Below the pieces are notes generated by a model. That model had not been told where the DNA came from. It worked only from the letters and a program-made list of their open reading frames with translations, and did not search any database. Shown piece by piece: positions 23,870-37,332 of a stretch of 64,000 nucleotides of DNA. The translations under genes were made by a program, and so were the position numbers. Numbering within the stretch: the first letter of the stretch is position 1; the number at the start of each line of letters is the position of its first letter. Source of the DNA: Halicephalobus mephisto (lineage: Eukaryota > Nematoda > Chromadorea > Rhabditida > Panagrolaimidae); contig SWDT01000015.1 of assembly GCA_009193035.1 (NCBI GenBank), positions 248,001-312,000 of the forward strand, read 5' to 3'.

Positions 23870-24780
23870 AAAAAGTGTAAAACTTCTTCGAGATCATATT
23901 CTTTGTCATGAACTCCTCCAATATGGTATTTCGTACAACAATCAACCAACGAATACTGCCATTTTTCATCTTTTTCTTTCAAAGTTTCTTTTTCGCAACC
24001 ACATCAATAGTATTTCTGTCAAATCTTCCTTCAGGTTCTAAATCAAACAATGTAACGAATATTGTACTTTGTTTCTTCAACCTTAATAAGTGATCCGATT
24101 TCTTCCAGCGATCGAGTTTCTCAAAAAGACGTATAATCAAGTAGAATTTTCTCAGCATCCATTCCCAGAATTTGTTTTTACAATTTGTCACTATGATTTA
24201 AGACTTCTTATCATCTCTATTTTAATGAACATTTGCAGAGAATACTTCAAATAAAATGTATAACATACTCCAGAAGTCTAAACTGAAGGAATTTCTATTA
24301 ATTTTTAAAAATACAAGTAACTTACCGTCATATATAGTACTTTCTAAAGAAATTGGATCGATGATAATAAACTATCCTCTTAAATACCAAATTCGTGCTT
24401 AATCCTCAAAGCCTTGGTTAATCATTCTTCATTACCTGAAAAGAAGGAAATAAAAAATTCCAATAAGCCAAAAACAAACAATTGCTTCACTGGTCCAAAA
24501 TTATGCATGAACAAGGCCCATTGTTGACTGTGCTTCTTTCTAGACACAAAATCCGAAGATTTAATGTCACAATGGCTAAATCTAGCCTGATAGAGTTCCG
24601 CAGTGGCTTTCAAACAGAAAGAATAGTGCTCCAAAAAGTTTGAATATGATCTTCTTCAATTTACTCAGGCATTTTTCAAAGAAATTATTGTTAAAACGGA
24701 TCTTTTCTGTTGGAAATAAATTGTAAGAACACCATATGGCATAGATGGCTCTGAGAGTGTAGCAATAGTCATCGTCCTAA
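23870..24780 (-). pseudogene. Decayed CK1/TTBK-like protein kinase remnant
   Basis: Minus-strand pieces in different frames recall a CK1-superfamily kinase: YSFCLKATAELYQARF then SHCDIKSSDFVSRKK (catalytic loop HRDIKPxNF with Arg changed to Cys), ALFMHNFGPVKQLF (equivalent of the IDFGLAR segment, DFG changed to HNFG), and near 24300 SLDFWSMLYILFEVFSA (helix F region). Stops and frameshifts separate them. Flanking open pieces (DDDYCYTLRAIYAIWC near 24770; FDLEPEGRFDRNTIDVV near 24010) may belong to the same locus or another. No intact N-lobe is visible. I treat it as a pseudogene with moderate confidence. Confidence 0.4.
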
Positions 24781-25245
24781 AATCAAAGATAATTCAATTT
24801 TTGATAATTTCAATTAATTTCCATCCCGCACATTCTTCATCTCAAAGGTAACTTTATATCCTCATTTTCGTAATCCCTTCATGATTTGGAACAGTAATTT
24901 TATATGGAAATTAACAAAAAACACAAAAAATAAACCAACCATTTTTGTTCAAATTTCCAATCAAGAAACTTTCAACCCATTGATCCAGGCTATTTTTACA
25001 TTCAAATTTCAGATCTGACTATCAGATAAAAATTAGGAATGAATTTATTCATGAAAAATTAAAATAGTATAAAAAGTAGTCGGAATCATGATCAATGGAC
25101 GTCCACCGAGAGAAAGAGAAAACTTTTCCAGCGTATCCTGACACGAAAACTATGTTCAATTTTTTGAGTCTTCCGTGATTTTCCGCTTGTTGATGAAAGA
25201 TCCCGGATTTTCTGTTATCTTCATATTTATCTTATTTTTATAAAA
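24781..25245. other. Upstream region of the emb-4 operon
   Basis: AT-rich, no ORF support. Presumed promoter region for the four-gene operon that starts at 25246; no clear TATA box or trans-splice acceptor was picked out next to the first ATG. Confidence 0.4.
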
Positions 25246-28200
25246 ATGGCCAAGGGTAAATCACAAAATCGAGTTCCGCCGACGATCTCAGCTATGCAGA
25301 AAGATGAAATAACTGAGGTTTGTTCTTTCGGTTCCTTGAAGTTGTTTATTGTGTTTGTTTTCCTTTTCAGATCGCTACAAAGTACTGGGCTCCTTTCTCT
25401 GATCGTCATGAAGCTTATAATCCAGAAATCATCGAGGATATCTACAGAGAAGAACTTTTAAAAGACGGTTTTGTCAAAAGGAAAATTGTGCTTCTCGAAT
25501 TCAGGTTTTTCTGTTTTAGATCTCTAAACTTTCTAATTTCCTCCTTTAGCCAGTATCTGGAAGCTTATCTATGGCCAAATTTCTCCGAAACTTCGACAGA
25601 TGCCCATGTATTGTCGATTGTCGTGATGCTGAACGAGAAGTTTCGTGAGCGGGTTCCTGCTTGGGCGGCTTTCACCAGCAAGCCCGACTTGTTTCCGTTG
25701 TTCTTCAACAAAGCTCTGGATCTCAGTTTGCGGGAAGAAGGAATGAGTTTCGTTGAACATACTGCGATTCTGACCTTCCTTGTGAATGCTGTGAATTCAG
25801 TCGAGGTCGATTTAGTGAGGAAAGAAATGGTCAAAATTTCCTCGCTAAATATATTGGTCAACTTATTTCCGGTAAGAACTTTGTTATTTCTTTCTCCTTA
25901 ACCTTTTATATATTTCTAGAGCCAAAGAATAGCACTGCTTTCAAAATCTCCAAAACTACTCAAATACTGGAACAAGTTGGAATCCAAATTCTCTGAGTTA
26001 CCAGAAGAGCAACAAAAGCCTATTGATTTCAACAGAACAGTTCTCTGGAAATTGATTCAAAAATTCCTGAAGACTCTGGCTTTTGTAGACGATGAAACAA
26101 CTCCATTTGACCCGGAAGCAGTAAAGTACCTTGAGCGGTTTTTGGAATTTGCCATCGACATGATCTCCTTACTGGCAACCAGGAGATTCTTCAACCAACT
26201 GATCATCTATTCTCATCTCCTCGTAAGAGCAGCGCAGTCAGACTTCATCAAGACTGAGTTTGGAGCTCTATTCTGTAAGCTGATTATGAGGTTAAAGTTC
26301 TACGTGAGGTTCGAAATTGACGATGTCAATGGATCTGCTCTAACAGAAAACGAAATGATTCAGAAACATTATGACCATGTTGTTGAACTCCAAAAGGCTG
26401 CTTTCAAGTTCTTCAGGGAAAGAATGGCTTCGTTTTATCTCCTAAGTGCTTCATCGATTGATACTCCCAAAGTTCTCTCTCAGCAATTGTCTGAGTTGGA
26501 CGAGAATGACCTCTACAACTTTGCTGAATACCTTCACTTGGTGCCTACTAAGGAAGAGAAGGAGAAATTCAGCTGTACTGAATCTTATTCGAAACAGTTT
26601 TTGATTGATGTAGTTGTTTTCCATTGCGAACGACGTCCTAACCAACTCCAACAACTGAATGAACAACCGATTTTCCCTAGTGAAAAGACGATTTGGGATG
26701 AAGATCTTGTTCCATATGATGAATACGATGGTGAGAATGTCCTAGCTCTGCCGAAGTTGAATTTCCAATTCCTGACACTCCATGACTACTTGTTGAGGAA
26801 CTTTCTCTTATTCCAAATGGAATCTACTTGTAAGTTTTTAATTCGTTAAAAACCCAATATACCAGTGTTTTTAGACGAAATTAGGCATGATATTGAGACG
26901 ACGGTACTTCGGATGAGACCTTGGCAACATGAGCATGGAGATGACAAAATTGTCTGGGGTGGATGGGCCAGGTATGCTCTGCCTCTTACGGAGTTTAGAT
27001 TTGTTCAAATATCTAAGCCGTTAATCGGACAAAGAGCTCCATCTGAAGTCACTGCAGATTTGACAATTACTTTGCCGAATAGAAAGGATCTGAGACAGGA
27101 ATGGGAGAACTTGCACAGACATGATGTTCTTTTTTTGGTTACTGTTGTTCCTTTATTACCTGTGGGAACTAAGTTTAACCCTAGAGAGCCGTTTTCTGAA
27201 CAGATCAAAGTGACTGCAGTTAGAGGTTGTGAGATTGATGGGCTTATTGACAATGACGGCAAGGTTGTGGAAGAAATGGAGCATCGAGATGTGTTGAAAA
27301 CCTTGACTGGTGATATAAGGAAATACAGAATCTGGTTGGATCCGAATCAGTACTTCATCGACCAACAGAATGAAGACTTGGAAGTTTATTACACACTGAA
27401 CTTGATTATCAGAAGGGATCCAAAAACGAACAACTTCAAAGCTGTTCTGAGTACAATTCGACAGTTATTGAACACTGATTTTGTCGTTCCTGACTGGCTT
27501 CAAGATTTGATTCTTGGTTATGGTGACCCTGATTCAGCACATTATTCGAAACTGGCAAGTCCTATTTCGACAATCGATTTCAATGATACGTTTTTGTCAA
27601 CTGAACATGTCAAAAATAGCTTTCCCGGGTGTAAGATCACTGGATTAGAAAAGGCAGAACGATTAAAAGACCCGGGATTTAAACTGACTTTTATGGATCT
27701 TGTTCCGCAACATAATCTGGAAGAAGGCGAGAGAGACGATTCAGTGGTTGTGGAACCTTATGAGAAGTTTTCGAAAGTGATAGAACTTGTTGGAGACAAA
27801 AGAAGGAATATGATCAATTTTACACCTACTCAAATCGAAGCTATCAAATCAGGAACAGAACCTGGATTGACGGTGGTTGTTGGACCTCCTGGAACTGGTA
27901 AAACTGATGTTGCTGTCCAGATTATTTCGAATATTTATCACAATTGGCCAGAACAGAGAACTTTGATTGTTACTCATTCTAATCAAGCTCTAAATCAGTT
28001 GTTTGAGAAGATTATTGCTCTAAATGTAGATGAACGGCATCTTTTGAGATTGGGACATGGAGAAGAAAGTCTGGAAACGGAGAAAGACTTCTCAAGATAT
28101 GGTAGAGTTAATTATGTTCTGTCTCATCGACTTGAACTTCTGCGAGAGGTGGAGAAACTTCGTGATTCAATAGGGGAAAATGGGGATGTTGGATACTCTT

Positions 28201-29823
28201 GTGAAACAGCTGGACAGTTTTATCGATTCATTGTCTGCAGATTATGGGATGAGTTCATAGAAGCTGTTGAAAAAGATAAATCTCAAGTTGCTGCTAAATT
28301 TCCGTTCAAGAAATACTTTGAAAAAGAAGGAGAAGATTTGTTCAAAGGAGACGATGGAGACTATGGCCTCGCTATTAGTTGTTGGGAAGTCTTAAGCGAT
28401 CTCTTTGGTGAATTAGAAGAATTTAGAGCATTTGAACTTTTGAGAAATGGAAGAGACAGAACTGAGTACCTTTTGGTGAAAGAAGCAAAAATCATCGCGA
28501 TGACATGTACTCATGCAGCATTGAGAAGAAAAGATCTCGTTAATCTTGGTTTTCGATATGATAATATTCTTATGGAAGAAGCAGCACAAATTCTAGAAGT
28601 TGAGACTTTTATTCCCTTGCTTTTGCAAGATCCCAACGATGGAAGGAACAGATTGAAGCGATGGATTATGATTGGAGATCATCATCAGCTCCCTCCGATT
28701 GTTCAGAATGTGACGTTCCAGAAGTATTCTAATATGGAACAGAGTTTATTCGCGAGATTTGTGAGATTGGGTGTTCCTCATATCCAACTTGATGCCCAAG
28801 GACGTGCTCGACCAGAAATCGCTGCACTTTATAATTGGAGATACTTGAATTTGAATGATCTTGACCACGTAAAACAAGGAGAATATCGTTTCCAGAATCC
28901 AGGCTTTGTTTTTAATTATCAGTTAATCAATGTTCCTGATTTTCACGGGGTTGGTGAATCTACCCCGAGTGCATTCTTTTACCAGAATCTTGGAGAAGCT
29001 GAATATGCTGCTGCTTTGTTCATCTACATGAGGGTTTTGGGATATCCAGCGGAGAAGATTTCTATTCTGACAACTTATAACGGCCAAGTGTCGTTGATCC
29101 AGGATGTGATTGACAAGAAATGTAAAGATAATCCTGTTATTGGGAAGCCCCACAAGGTTTGTTATTGTAGTAATGGTTGTTGGTTAATTGGATTGGTTTC
29201 AGATTGCAACGGTTGATAGATTCCAAGGCCAACAAAATGATTATATTATTCTTTCTTTGGTGAGAACTAATCATGTTGGTCATCTGAGGGATGTTCGTCG
29301 TTTGGTCGTGGCGTTGTCCAGAGCTCGACTCGGTTTATATATTCTTGCAAGAGTGAATTTGTTTAGAAATTGTTTCGAATTGACTCCTGCGTTCAGTCAA
29401 CTTTGTAGAAGAACTACAACTCTTGAACTTTTGCCAAATGAACTTTTTGGAATAAAACGACTTTCTGGGGATCCTCTTCCAATGGAACAACCGGTTAAAA
29501 TTGTTGATGCTGATCATATGGTTAGATTTAGCCATGAATTTTATGTTAACAATTTGGAATTCATTACTGAACGATATCAGAAGGAACAAGCTGAAATTCG
29601 AGCAAGAGAAGAAGTTAAAAGAGCGAAGGAACAGGAAGCAATGGAAGCTGCTGAAGTTGTTGAGGAGACGAATGAAGAAATACCGGAGGCAAATGGAGCG
29701 GGAAATATTCCTGAGGGACATGGTTTGCCTCAAGCTTTTGGTCAACCAACTGAATCAAATGAAGGAGCTATTGTTTTTGAATCTGTCGAATTTGAGAGGC
29801 TTGAGAAAATGCCGACATATTGA
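25246..29823 (+). CDS. emb-4: EMB-4/Aquarius, intron-binding SF1 RNA helicase of the spliceosome
   Basis: Six exons (25246-25317, 25371-25504, 25550-25871, 25920-26829, 26875-29156, 29203-29823) give about 1446 aa, close to human Aquarius. The N-terminal ARM-like region starts [12 protein letters not shown] and contains [11 protein letters not shown]. The junction [20 protein letters not shown] is typical of Aquarius. The UPF1-like helicase core has Walker [17 protein letters not shown], motif II region [20 protein letters not shown] (DEAA-type variant), [54 protein letters not shown] and VALSRAR. The C-terminal tail is acidic and charged. Aquarius binds upstream of the branch point and links splicing to RNP assembly; in worms it also acts in nuclear small-RNA inheritance (family knowledge). 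First gene of a probable operon; SDHD follows 139 nt downstream. Confidence 0.96.
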
Positions 29824-29962
29824 ATTTGATCTCTTTGATCTTGTTGAATTTTTCATTGTTGGTATTTATTTGACTAATTACTTTTGTTAGTTTTGAGCGA
29901 TTGGTTTGGAGCCAATACGATATTTGATTTTATTATTTATTTTGTTTTTAAGTTGAGTTTAG
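29824..29962 (+). promoter_or_regulatory. Operon spacer with trans-splice acceptor (emb-4 to sdhd)
   Basis: The 139-nt gap ends in a T-rich tract and GAGTTTAG directly before the ATG at 29963. This is the expected spacing and signal for SL2-type trans-splicing. Confidence 0.55.
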
Positions 29963-30447
29963 ATGTCGTTGTCTCGTCTTGCTTTGGGACCTCTTCGTCT
30001 CCGTTCATCTCTCTTGATGAAACAACTTCCGATCGTTGCTGCGGCTCCATCATTTCGTAATACAACAACTGTTGCTCAAGGAAAACCGTATGGAGCTCAT
30101 GCTCTTCACTTCAAGGTTGAGCGTTATTTTGCCGCTGCAATGCTTCCTCTGATCCCAGCTTCTTACTTTGTCCATGGAACAACAATGGATATGCTTTTGA
30201 CCGCTGCTTTGACTCTTCATATTCATTGGTTTGGTGTTTGTAGTGATTCTTTTACAATGTGAACTTTAGGGGATTTGTTGCTGTTGTCAATGATTATGCT
30301 CGTCCAATCGTGGTTGGACCTACGATTGCCAAATTAGCTGTTCCAATGGCCTATGTCTGCACTATTTTCCTCCTTGCTGGACTTATCCATTTCAACATGA
30401 ACGACGTAGGACTTACCCGCGCTTTTGAGATGGTCTTTAGTCTTTAA
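29963..30447 (+). CDS. sdhd-1: Succinate dehydrogenase cytochrome b small subunit (SDHD, complex II)
   Basis: Two exons, 29963-30228 and 30270-30447, give 147 aa. The donor inside TG|GTTTGG was chosen because splicing restores the SDHD motif LHIHWG followed by VVNDYARP, the quinone/heme-side signature (H-x-HWG...DY). The N-terminal about 45 residues ([20 protein letters not shown], rich in Arg, Ser and Leu, no acids) are a mitochondrial presequence. Three hydrophobic segments follow, as expected for the membrane anchor subunit. SDHD anchors the SDHA/SDHB dimer in the inner membrane and helps form the ubiquinone site. Second gene of the emb-4 operon, with a TTTAG acceptor directly before its ATG. 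Confidence 0.9.
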
Positions 30448-30606
30448 GTACAAGGATGAAGGAATGATGATTAGGATAATATTCATCTTGGAAGTATTTT
30501 TAAATCGAAGTTTATAGATGTAATTCATTATAAAAATGATACTAGATATTATGGGTTGAATGCCCGATATTTGGAGATTTTTGATTTTTTTGGAATTTTA
30601 ATTTAG
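30448..30606 (+). promoter_or_regulatory. Operon spacer with trans-splice acceptor (sdhd to UXT-like gene)
   Basis: The 159-nt gap ends TTGGAATTTTAATTTAG directly before the ATG at 30607, a typical spliced-leader acceptor. No promoter is visible. Confidence 0.5.
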
Positions 30607-31026
30607 ATGGAAGCATACCTTGCGGAGAAGCAGAAAGAATTAGAATCGAAACTCCTAGAACATAAGAAGATTCTTGAAGAACAAGAAGAGTATGAGAAAT
30701 TGATTAAGTTTTGTGAAGAGTATCTAGGATGGAAAGACGGGAAATTGGAATCTAAAGGAAAAAAAATTTCAACGATGAGTGCATTGTCTCCGGTGATTTT
30801 TACAGAAGCAGAAGTTTACAAAGAAGGTCCTATTGCAATCAGATTGACAGACAACTTGTTTGCTGAAATGACTGTCCCTAAGGCGATGGAATATTCAAGA
30901 AAGAAATTGAAACTTCTTAAAGTTTTGGAAAATCGGGCAAGAAGTGAATGTCATTATCTTCAGGCTCAATTGAATATTTTACTGTTGGGATGGGAGAAAA
31001 TTATGTTAACGGGTCAACAAAAATAA
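30607..31026 (+). CDS. UXT-like prefoldin alpha-class subunit
   Basis: A single exon codes 139 aa. Two long heptad-rich helices (about residues 1-50 and 95-137) flank a short beta region, the layout of a prefoldin alpha subunit. The central region EVYKEGPIAIRLTDNLFAEMTVPKA followed by MEYSRKKLKLLK and the end LQAQLNILLLGWEKI match UXT/ART-27 in order and spacing (human: YVALGYGFFLELT, LAEALKFI, IHMLLEGLREL). UXT is part of the R2TP/prefoldin-like complex that helps assemble RNA polymerases and other machines. Third gene of the operon; trans-splice acceptor TTTAG abuts the ATG. Confidence 0.72.
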   Translation: MEAYLAEKQKELESKLLEHKKILEEQEEYEKLIKFCEEYLGWKDGKLESKGKKISTMSALSPVIFTEAEVYKEGPIAIRLTDNLFAEMTVPKAMEYSRKKLKLLKVLENRARSECHYLQAQLNILLLGWEKIMLTGQQK

Positions 31027-31110
31027 TTTTGATAATTTTCGTTGAGTGGATTTAATGTTTAACGTCATTTTGATATTTTTTAATTAATTTTTATTATTAT
31101 TGATTTCTAG
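31027..31110 (+). promoter_or_regulatory. Operon spacer with trans-splice acceptor (UXT-like to CENP-X-like)
   Basis: An 84-nt T-rich gap ending TTGATTTCTAG directly before the ATG at 31111, the expected SL2-type intercistronic layout. Confidence 0.55.
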
Positions 31111-31332
31111 ATGTCTGTGAAAGATGAAATGGAATCGTATCTGGAAGAACTCCTTTCTGGAGAAAGCAAGAAAATGAAGTATACTGCAGTCGATGCTATG
31201 TCTACAGTAACTGTTGACGTCATCAGAGGACTTTTCAGAGCAGCTATGAAAGACGCAGAACTGTCTTCAGATGATACAGTAACGGAAGATCATGTTAAAA
31301 ACACATTTGCAATGGTTTTGCTGAGGTATTGA
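31111..31332 (+). CDS. CENP-X/MHF2-like small histone-fold protein
   Basis: A single exon codes 73 aa, the usual size of CENP-X (about 80 aa). The order of elements fits a histone fold: a first amphipathic helix (EMESYLEELLS), a basic link (KKMKYT), a long central helix (AVDAMSTVTVDVIRGLFRAA) and a third helix starting at the acidic DTVTEDHVKNTF and ending in MVLLRY (human CENP-X: VDQLEKVLPQLLLDF). CENP-X pairs with CENP-S at kinetochores and as MHF1-MHF2 with FANCM in DNA repair. The assignment rests on remembered pattern only, and the protein is very short. Last gene of the emb-4 operon. Confidence 0.6.
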   Translation: MSVKDEMESYLEELLSGESKKMKYTAVDAMSTVTVDVIRGLFRAAMKDAELSSDDTVTEDHVKNTFAMVLLRY

Positions 31333-31561
31333 ATTGAGTAATTTGTTATTCAAGTGACGTTCTATCCGAGGGAAATTGGATTAGAATCCGTGACCGGAAA
31401 CAGCATTTCTTCAAGGAACAGATCTGGTCATTGAATTGGTCAATTCTTGTTTCGTTTTTCTTACCTTTTCACTTTTCGAACAAATTGGATGAGATTTACC
31501 TTTGACCTGGTTTCGAAAGATTTTATAAAGCTGATTTGAATTAGAAATAAAATTTAAAACA
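31333..31561. other. Intergenic spacer
   Basis: About 230 nt without coding support between the end of the operon and the next plus-strand gene. It probably holds the operon 3' end and the promoter of the secreted-protein gene. Confidence 0.35.
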
Positions 31562-32394
31562 ATGAAAAAAAATTTTCTCTTTATTTTTATTGTCTTCATT
31601 ATTGGAGTTACTGTGATTTCTGGAACTTCAACACCAGGTCGTAGAGCTTCAAAAAGAACCAGAAAAACTTTACCGTCTCAAACCCCGTCATTGGCGACTC
31701 CCAATGTTGAAAATTGTCCAAATGGCCAGAAGTATATTGTAAACCATATACAGTACCTATGTTTAGCTAAGCCGAATGGAACTGAAAGAACTTTATTTCC
31801 GACAGGTGAGATTTAGATTAAATTTAATCTATTACAGTAATTTTAAAGGTTGTGTTGTCAGAAATGCAGTCAGAGCAAGAAAATTAAATCTTGGTCAAGT
31901 TCATCAAACTCATTTGTTTTCGTATAAATGCATAATTGAAAACCATGTTGTGAAATACAAACCTATCAGTAAGTTAATCCCTCATCTTAGATGTCACTAA
32001 TCCACCATAATCCCTAGGTTGCATGTTGGATAAAGTCGAAATAGCCCCTGGTAATCGTGTAAAAGCTGGAAAAACAGAATATTCCTGTGCCGTAAACGAT
32101 GAAACAGGCCATATGACGTTAACGGAAAGAAAATGTGAGTCAATTTTCCCCCTTAAATCCATTTCCCTCAAATGACTTTAAAAACATTTAAAATTGATCT
32201 TTTCAGACCTTCATAATCTCTGTTCATTAGGCCAAAAAAACGAATCCCTCATTGTTGACAATCCTTTCAACTGTCCAGGGTTATCCACCAGTATCTATCA
32301 TTCTGACTACGGTAGTGGCACCATCGTCTATTACGACGCCAAAAAACAAATTTTAATGCCCTCAAACAGGGACAAAAAATTAACCAACAATTAA
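31562..32394 (+). CDS. Secreted protein with repeated Cys modules, unknown function
   Basis: Four exons (31562-31805, 31849-31968, 32018-32134, 32207-32394) give 222 aa with matching phase-1 introns throughout. Residues 1-22 are a strong signal peptide (KKNFLFIFIVFIIGVTVIS). A basic Ser/Thr-rich spacer (PGRRASKRTRKTLPSQTPS) is followed by four related modules, one per exon, with the pattern C...(V/I)..G......Y.C: NCPNGQKYIVNHIQYLCLA, then GCVVRNAV...YKC, then SCMLDKVEI...YSC, then NLCSLGQKNES...CPG. Symmetrical phase-1 introns between modules suggest exon duplication. I know of such short Cys modules in nematode secreted proteins but cannot name the family. Confidence 0.75.
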
Positions 32395-32488
32395 ATTTTC
32401 TATAACCTTTCATATTACAGACGAAAATAATTTCCAATCATAAACTTCAACATTTATAAAATAAATTACCTTCCCAAAAATTACTTGT

Positions 32489-35873
<3,385 letters not shown>

Positions 35874-36392
35874 ATTTCCAGGGAAAACAAGAACTTTGGT
35901 TTCCTGAAATTTTAAACCTAACGTGTGACAAATTTACATATGTCGGATCGTAACTACGAAGTTGGTAAATCGAGAAAATCAAAAAGTAAGAGGTAAAAAG
36001 TGAAATAAAGAGGCACCTCCAACTTGATGAACACGTCACATAGTTTGCAAGAAAGAAGACAAGACACGAAGCACGAACGTCGCGCGCACTTTGCCAAAAA
36101 CTGGAATGTCTGTCACCTTCGGGAACTTTGGAAGGTTTGACTGTCAAAATTAACCTTCATTTGAACTTCCTAAATTCGGGTTTTTCGGTTTCATTAATTT
36201 CAGCACTCAGCTAAATAATCTTCCTAGGAAGCAGTAATCCGAGAAATCTTTTAACGAAATTGATTTCTGAGTTATAAAATTTGTTATTTCTTATTCCATA
36301 TGTAAGCAATATTGCTTTTTTAAAACTTTTTATGCATTTCATAACATCCCTGTATTTCGCCGTTATCAATTTTTTTTAAATTCAAGTAAAAT

Positions 36393-37332
36393 TCAACTCC
36401 AACTAGCTTGGGGTTGAGAAGACCGATTCGGATTCTTTTTGTACATCTTCTCAATCGGATAAGGTCGGAGTATTCGTTCGGAGTCCGTAGACTGCATGGA
36501 CGGGAGAGTGTCGAAGTCTCTCCTTTCCAGCAGAGAGAGGTCTTCTGACCGTTTAGAGGAATTGAAACATGTAAAAACGTATTTGTAAATCCCACAAACG
36601 AAGAACGATATACACGCCAGAGGTAATAAGATTCCAGTGAACAAGGCGGAGATGACGACGACTCCTAGCATAGTGGTGTCCATTTCGCAGTTTTCTGACC
36701 CATTCGGAAGTTTGATGCAGTAGTAGAGAGAGTTAGTGCAGATTTTCGAACAGTACGGATTCTGAAAATCAGAAGGCTCAAAACAAGTAAAATTACTATA
36801 GATTTTAAAAATAAAATCGGATTTCATGTTACAGAAGTCATAATTTTGAATTGAAGTTAAAGAATATAAATTGTAAATAAAGTTGAAGTTAAAAACTTTA
36901 GGTTTTATAAATTATAATTCGATCGAAGGAGTTTCCTTGGTAGTGCAGTGGTTAGTGCGCGCGATTGTTGTCCGTGAGACTCGAGTTTGATTCTTAATTG
37001 AAAAATTTCAATCTCGAATTTCAGTTTTTTAATTTCCCACAAAACCACTTCCCGTTAACGATCCAAACCAGATCCTTCTCCAGCGGGATAAACGTTAAGA
37101 AGAAAAAATAATTAAGCGCAACCCTTATCTAAGATTGAACTTTTTTACAAACCTCAGTAGTAAAGACTTCCGTAAATCCGATGGTTCCTTCTGAAGTGCT
37201 CTGATTGGGGTCAGTTGTAATTGGGGTGCTAATTGCATCATGGGCGAAATTTACAACGCAAGCTGCGAGGAATTGGAATTTCGTTAATGAGACTCCATAA
37301 GCTTTGATGCACTTGAAGGAAGCTACGTTCAT
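36393..37332 (-). CDS. Small single-pass membrane protein, unknown function
   Basis: Two exons, 37332-37153 and 36761-36393, give 182 aa with a 391-nt intron in phase 0. The N-terminus has a weak signal-like hydrophobic stretch (FQFLAACVVNFA), then a Thr/Ser/Glu-rich stretch, then a cysteine cluster just after the intron (NPYCSKICTNSLYYCIKLPN, SENCEM). One strong transmembrane helix follows (MLGVVVISALFTGILLPLACISFFVC), then a cytoplasmic tail rich in Arg, Ser and Asp (KRSEDLSLLERRDFD). This is a type I membrane protein pattern. I do not recognise the family. The intron holds a tRNA-like relic on the other strand. Confidence 0.65.
36931..37003 (+). pseudogene. tRNA-like relic (Asn GTT-like), degenerate
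   Basis: The stretch has an A-box-like GGTAGTGCAGTGG, a D-stem that pairs (GTGC with GCGC), a 7-nt anticodon loop TTGTTGT giving anticodon GTT, and a B-box-like GAGTTTGATTC at the correct spacing. The T stem has one mismatch, the anticodon stem four of five pairs, and the acceptor stem does not pair. So it is a tRNA pseudogene or tRNA-derived repeat, not a working tRNA. It lies in the intron of the minus-strand membrane-protein gene. Confidence 0.55.

Noticed and set aside
30230..30260. Read-through end of the SDHD first exon to a stop at 30262
   Set aside because: Using the donor in TG|GTTTGG restores the conserved HWG...DY motif and joins the second exon in phase.
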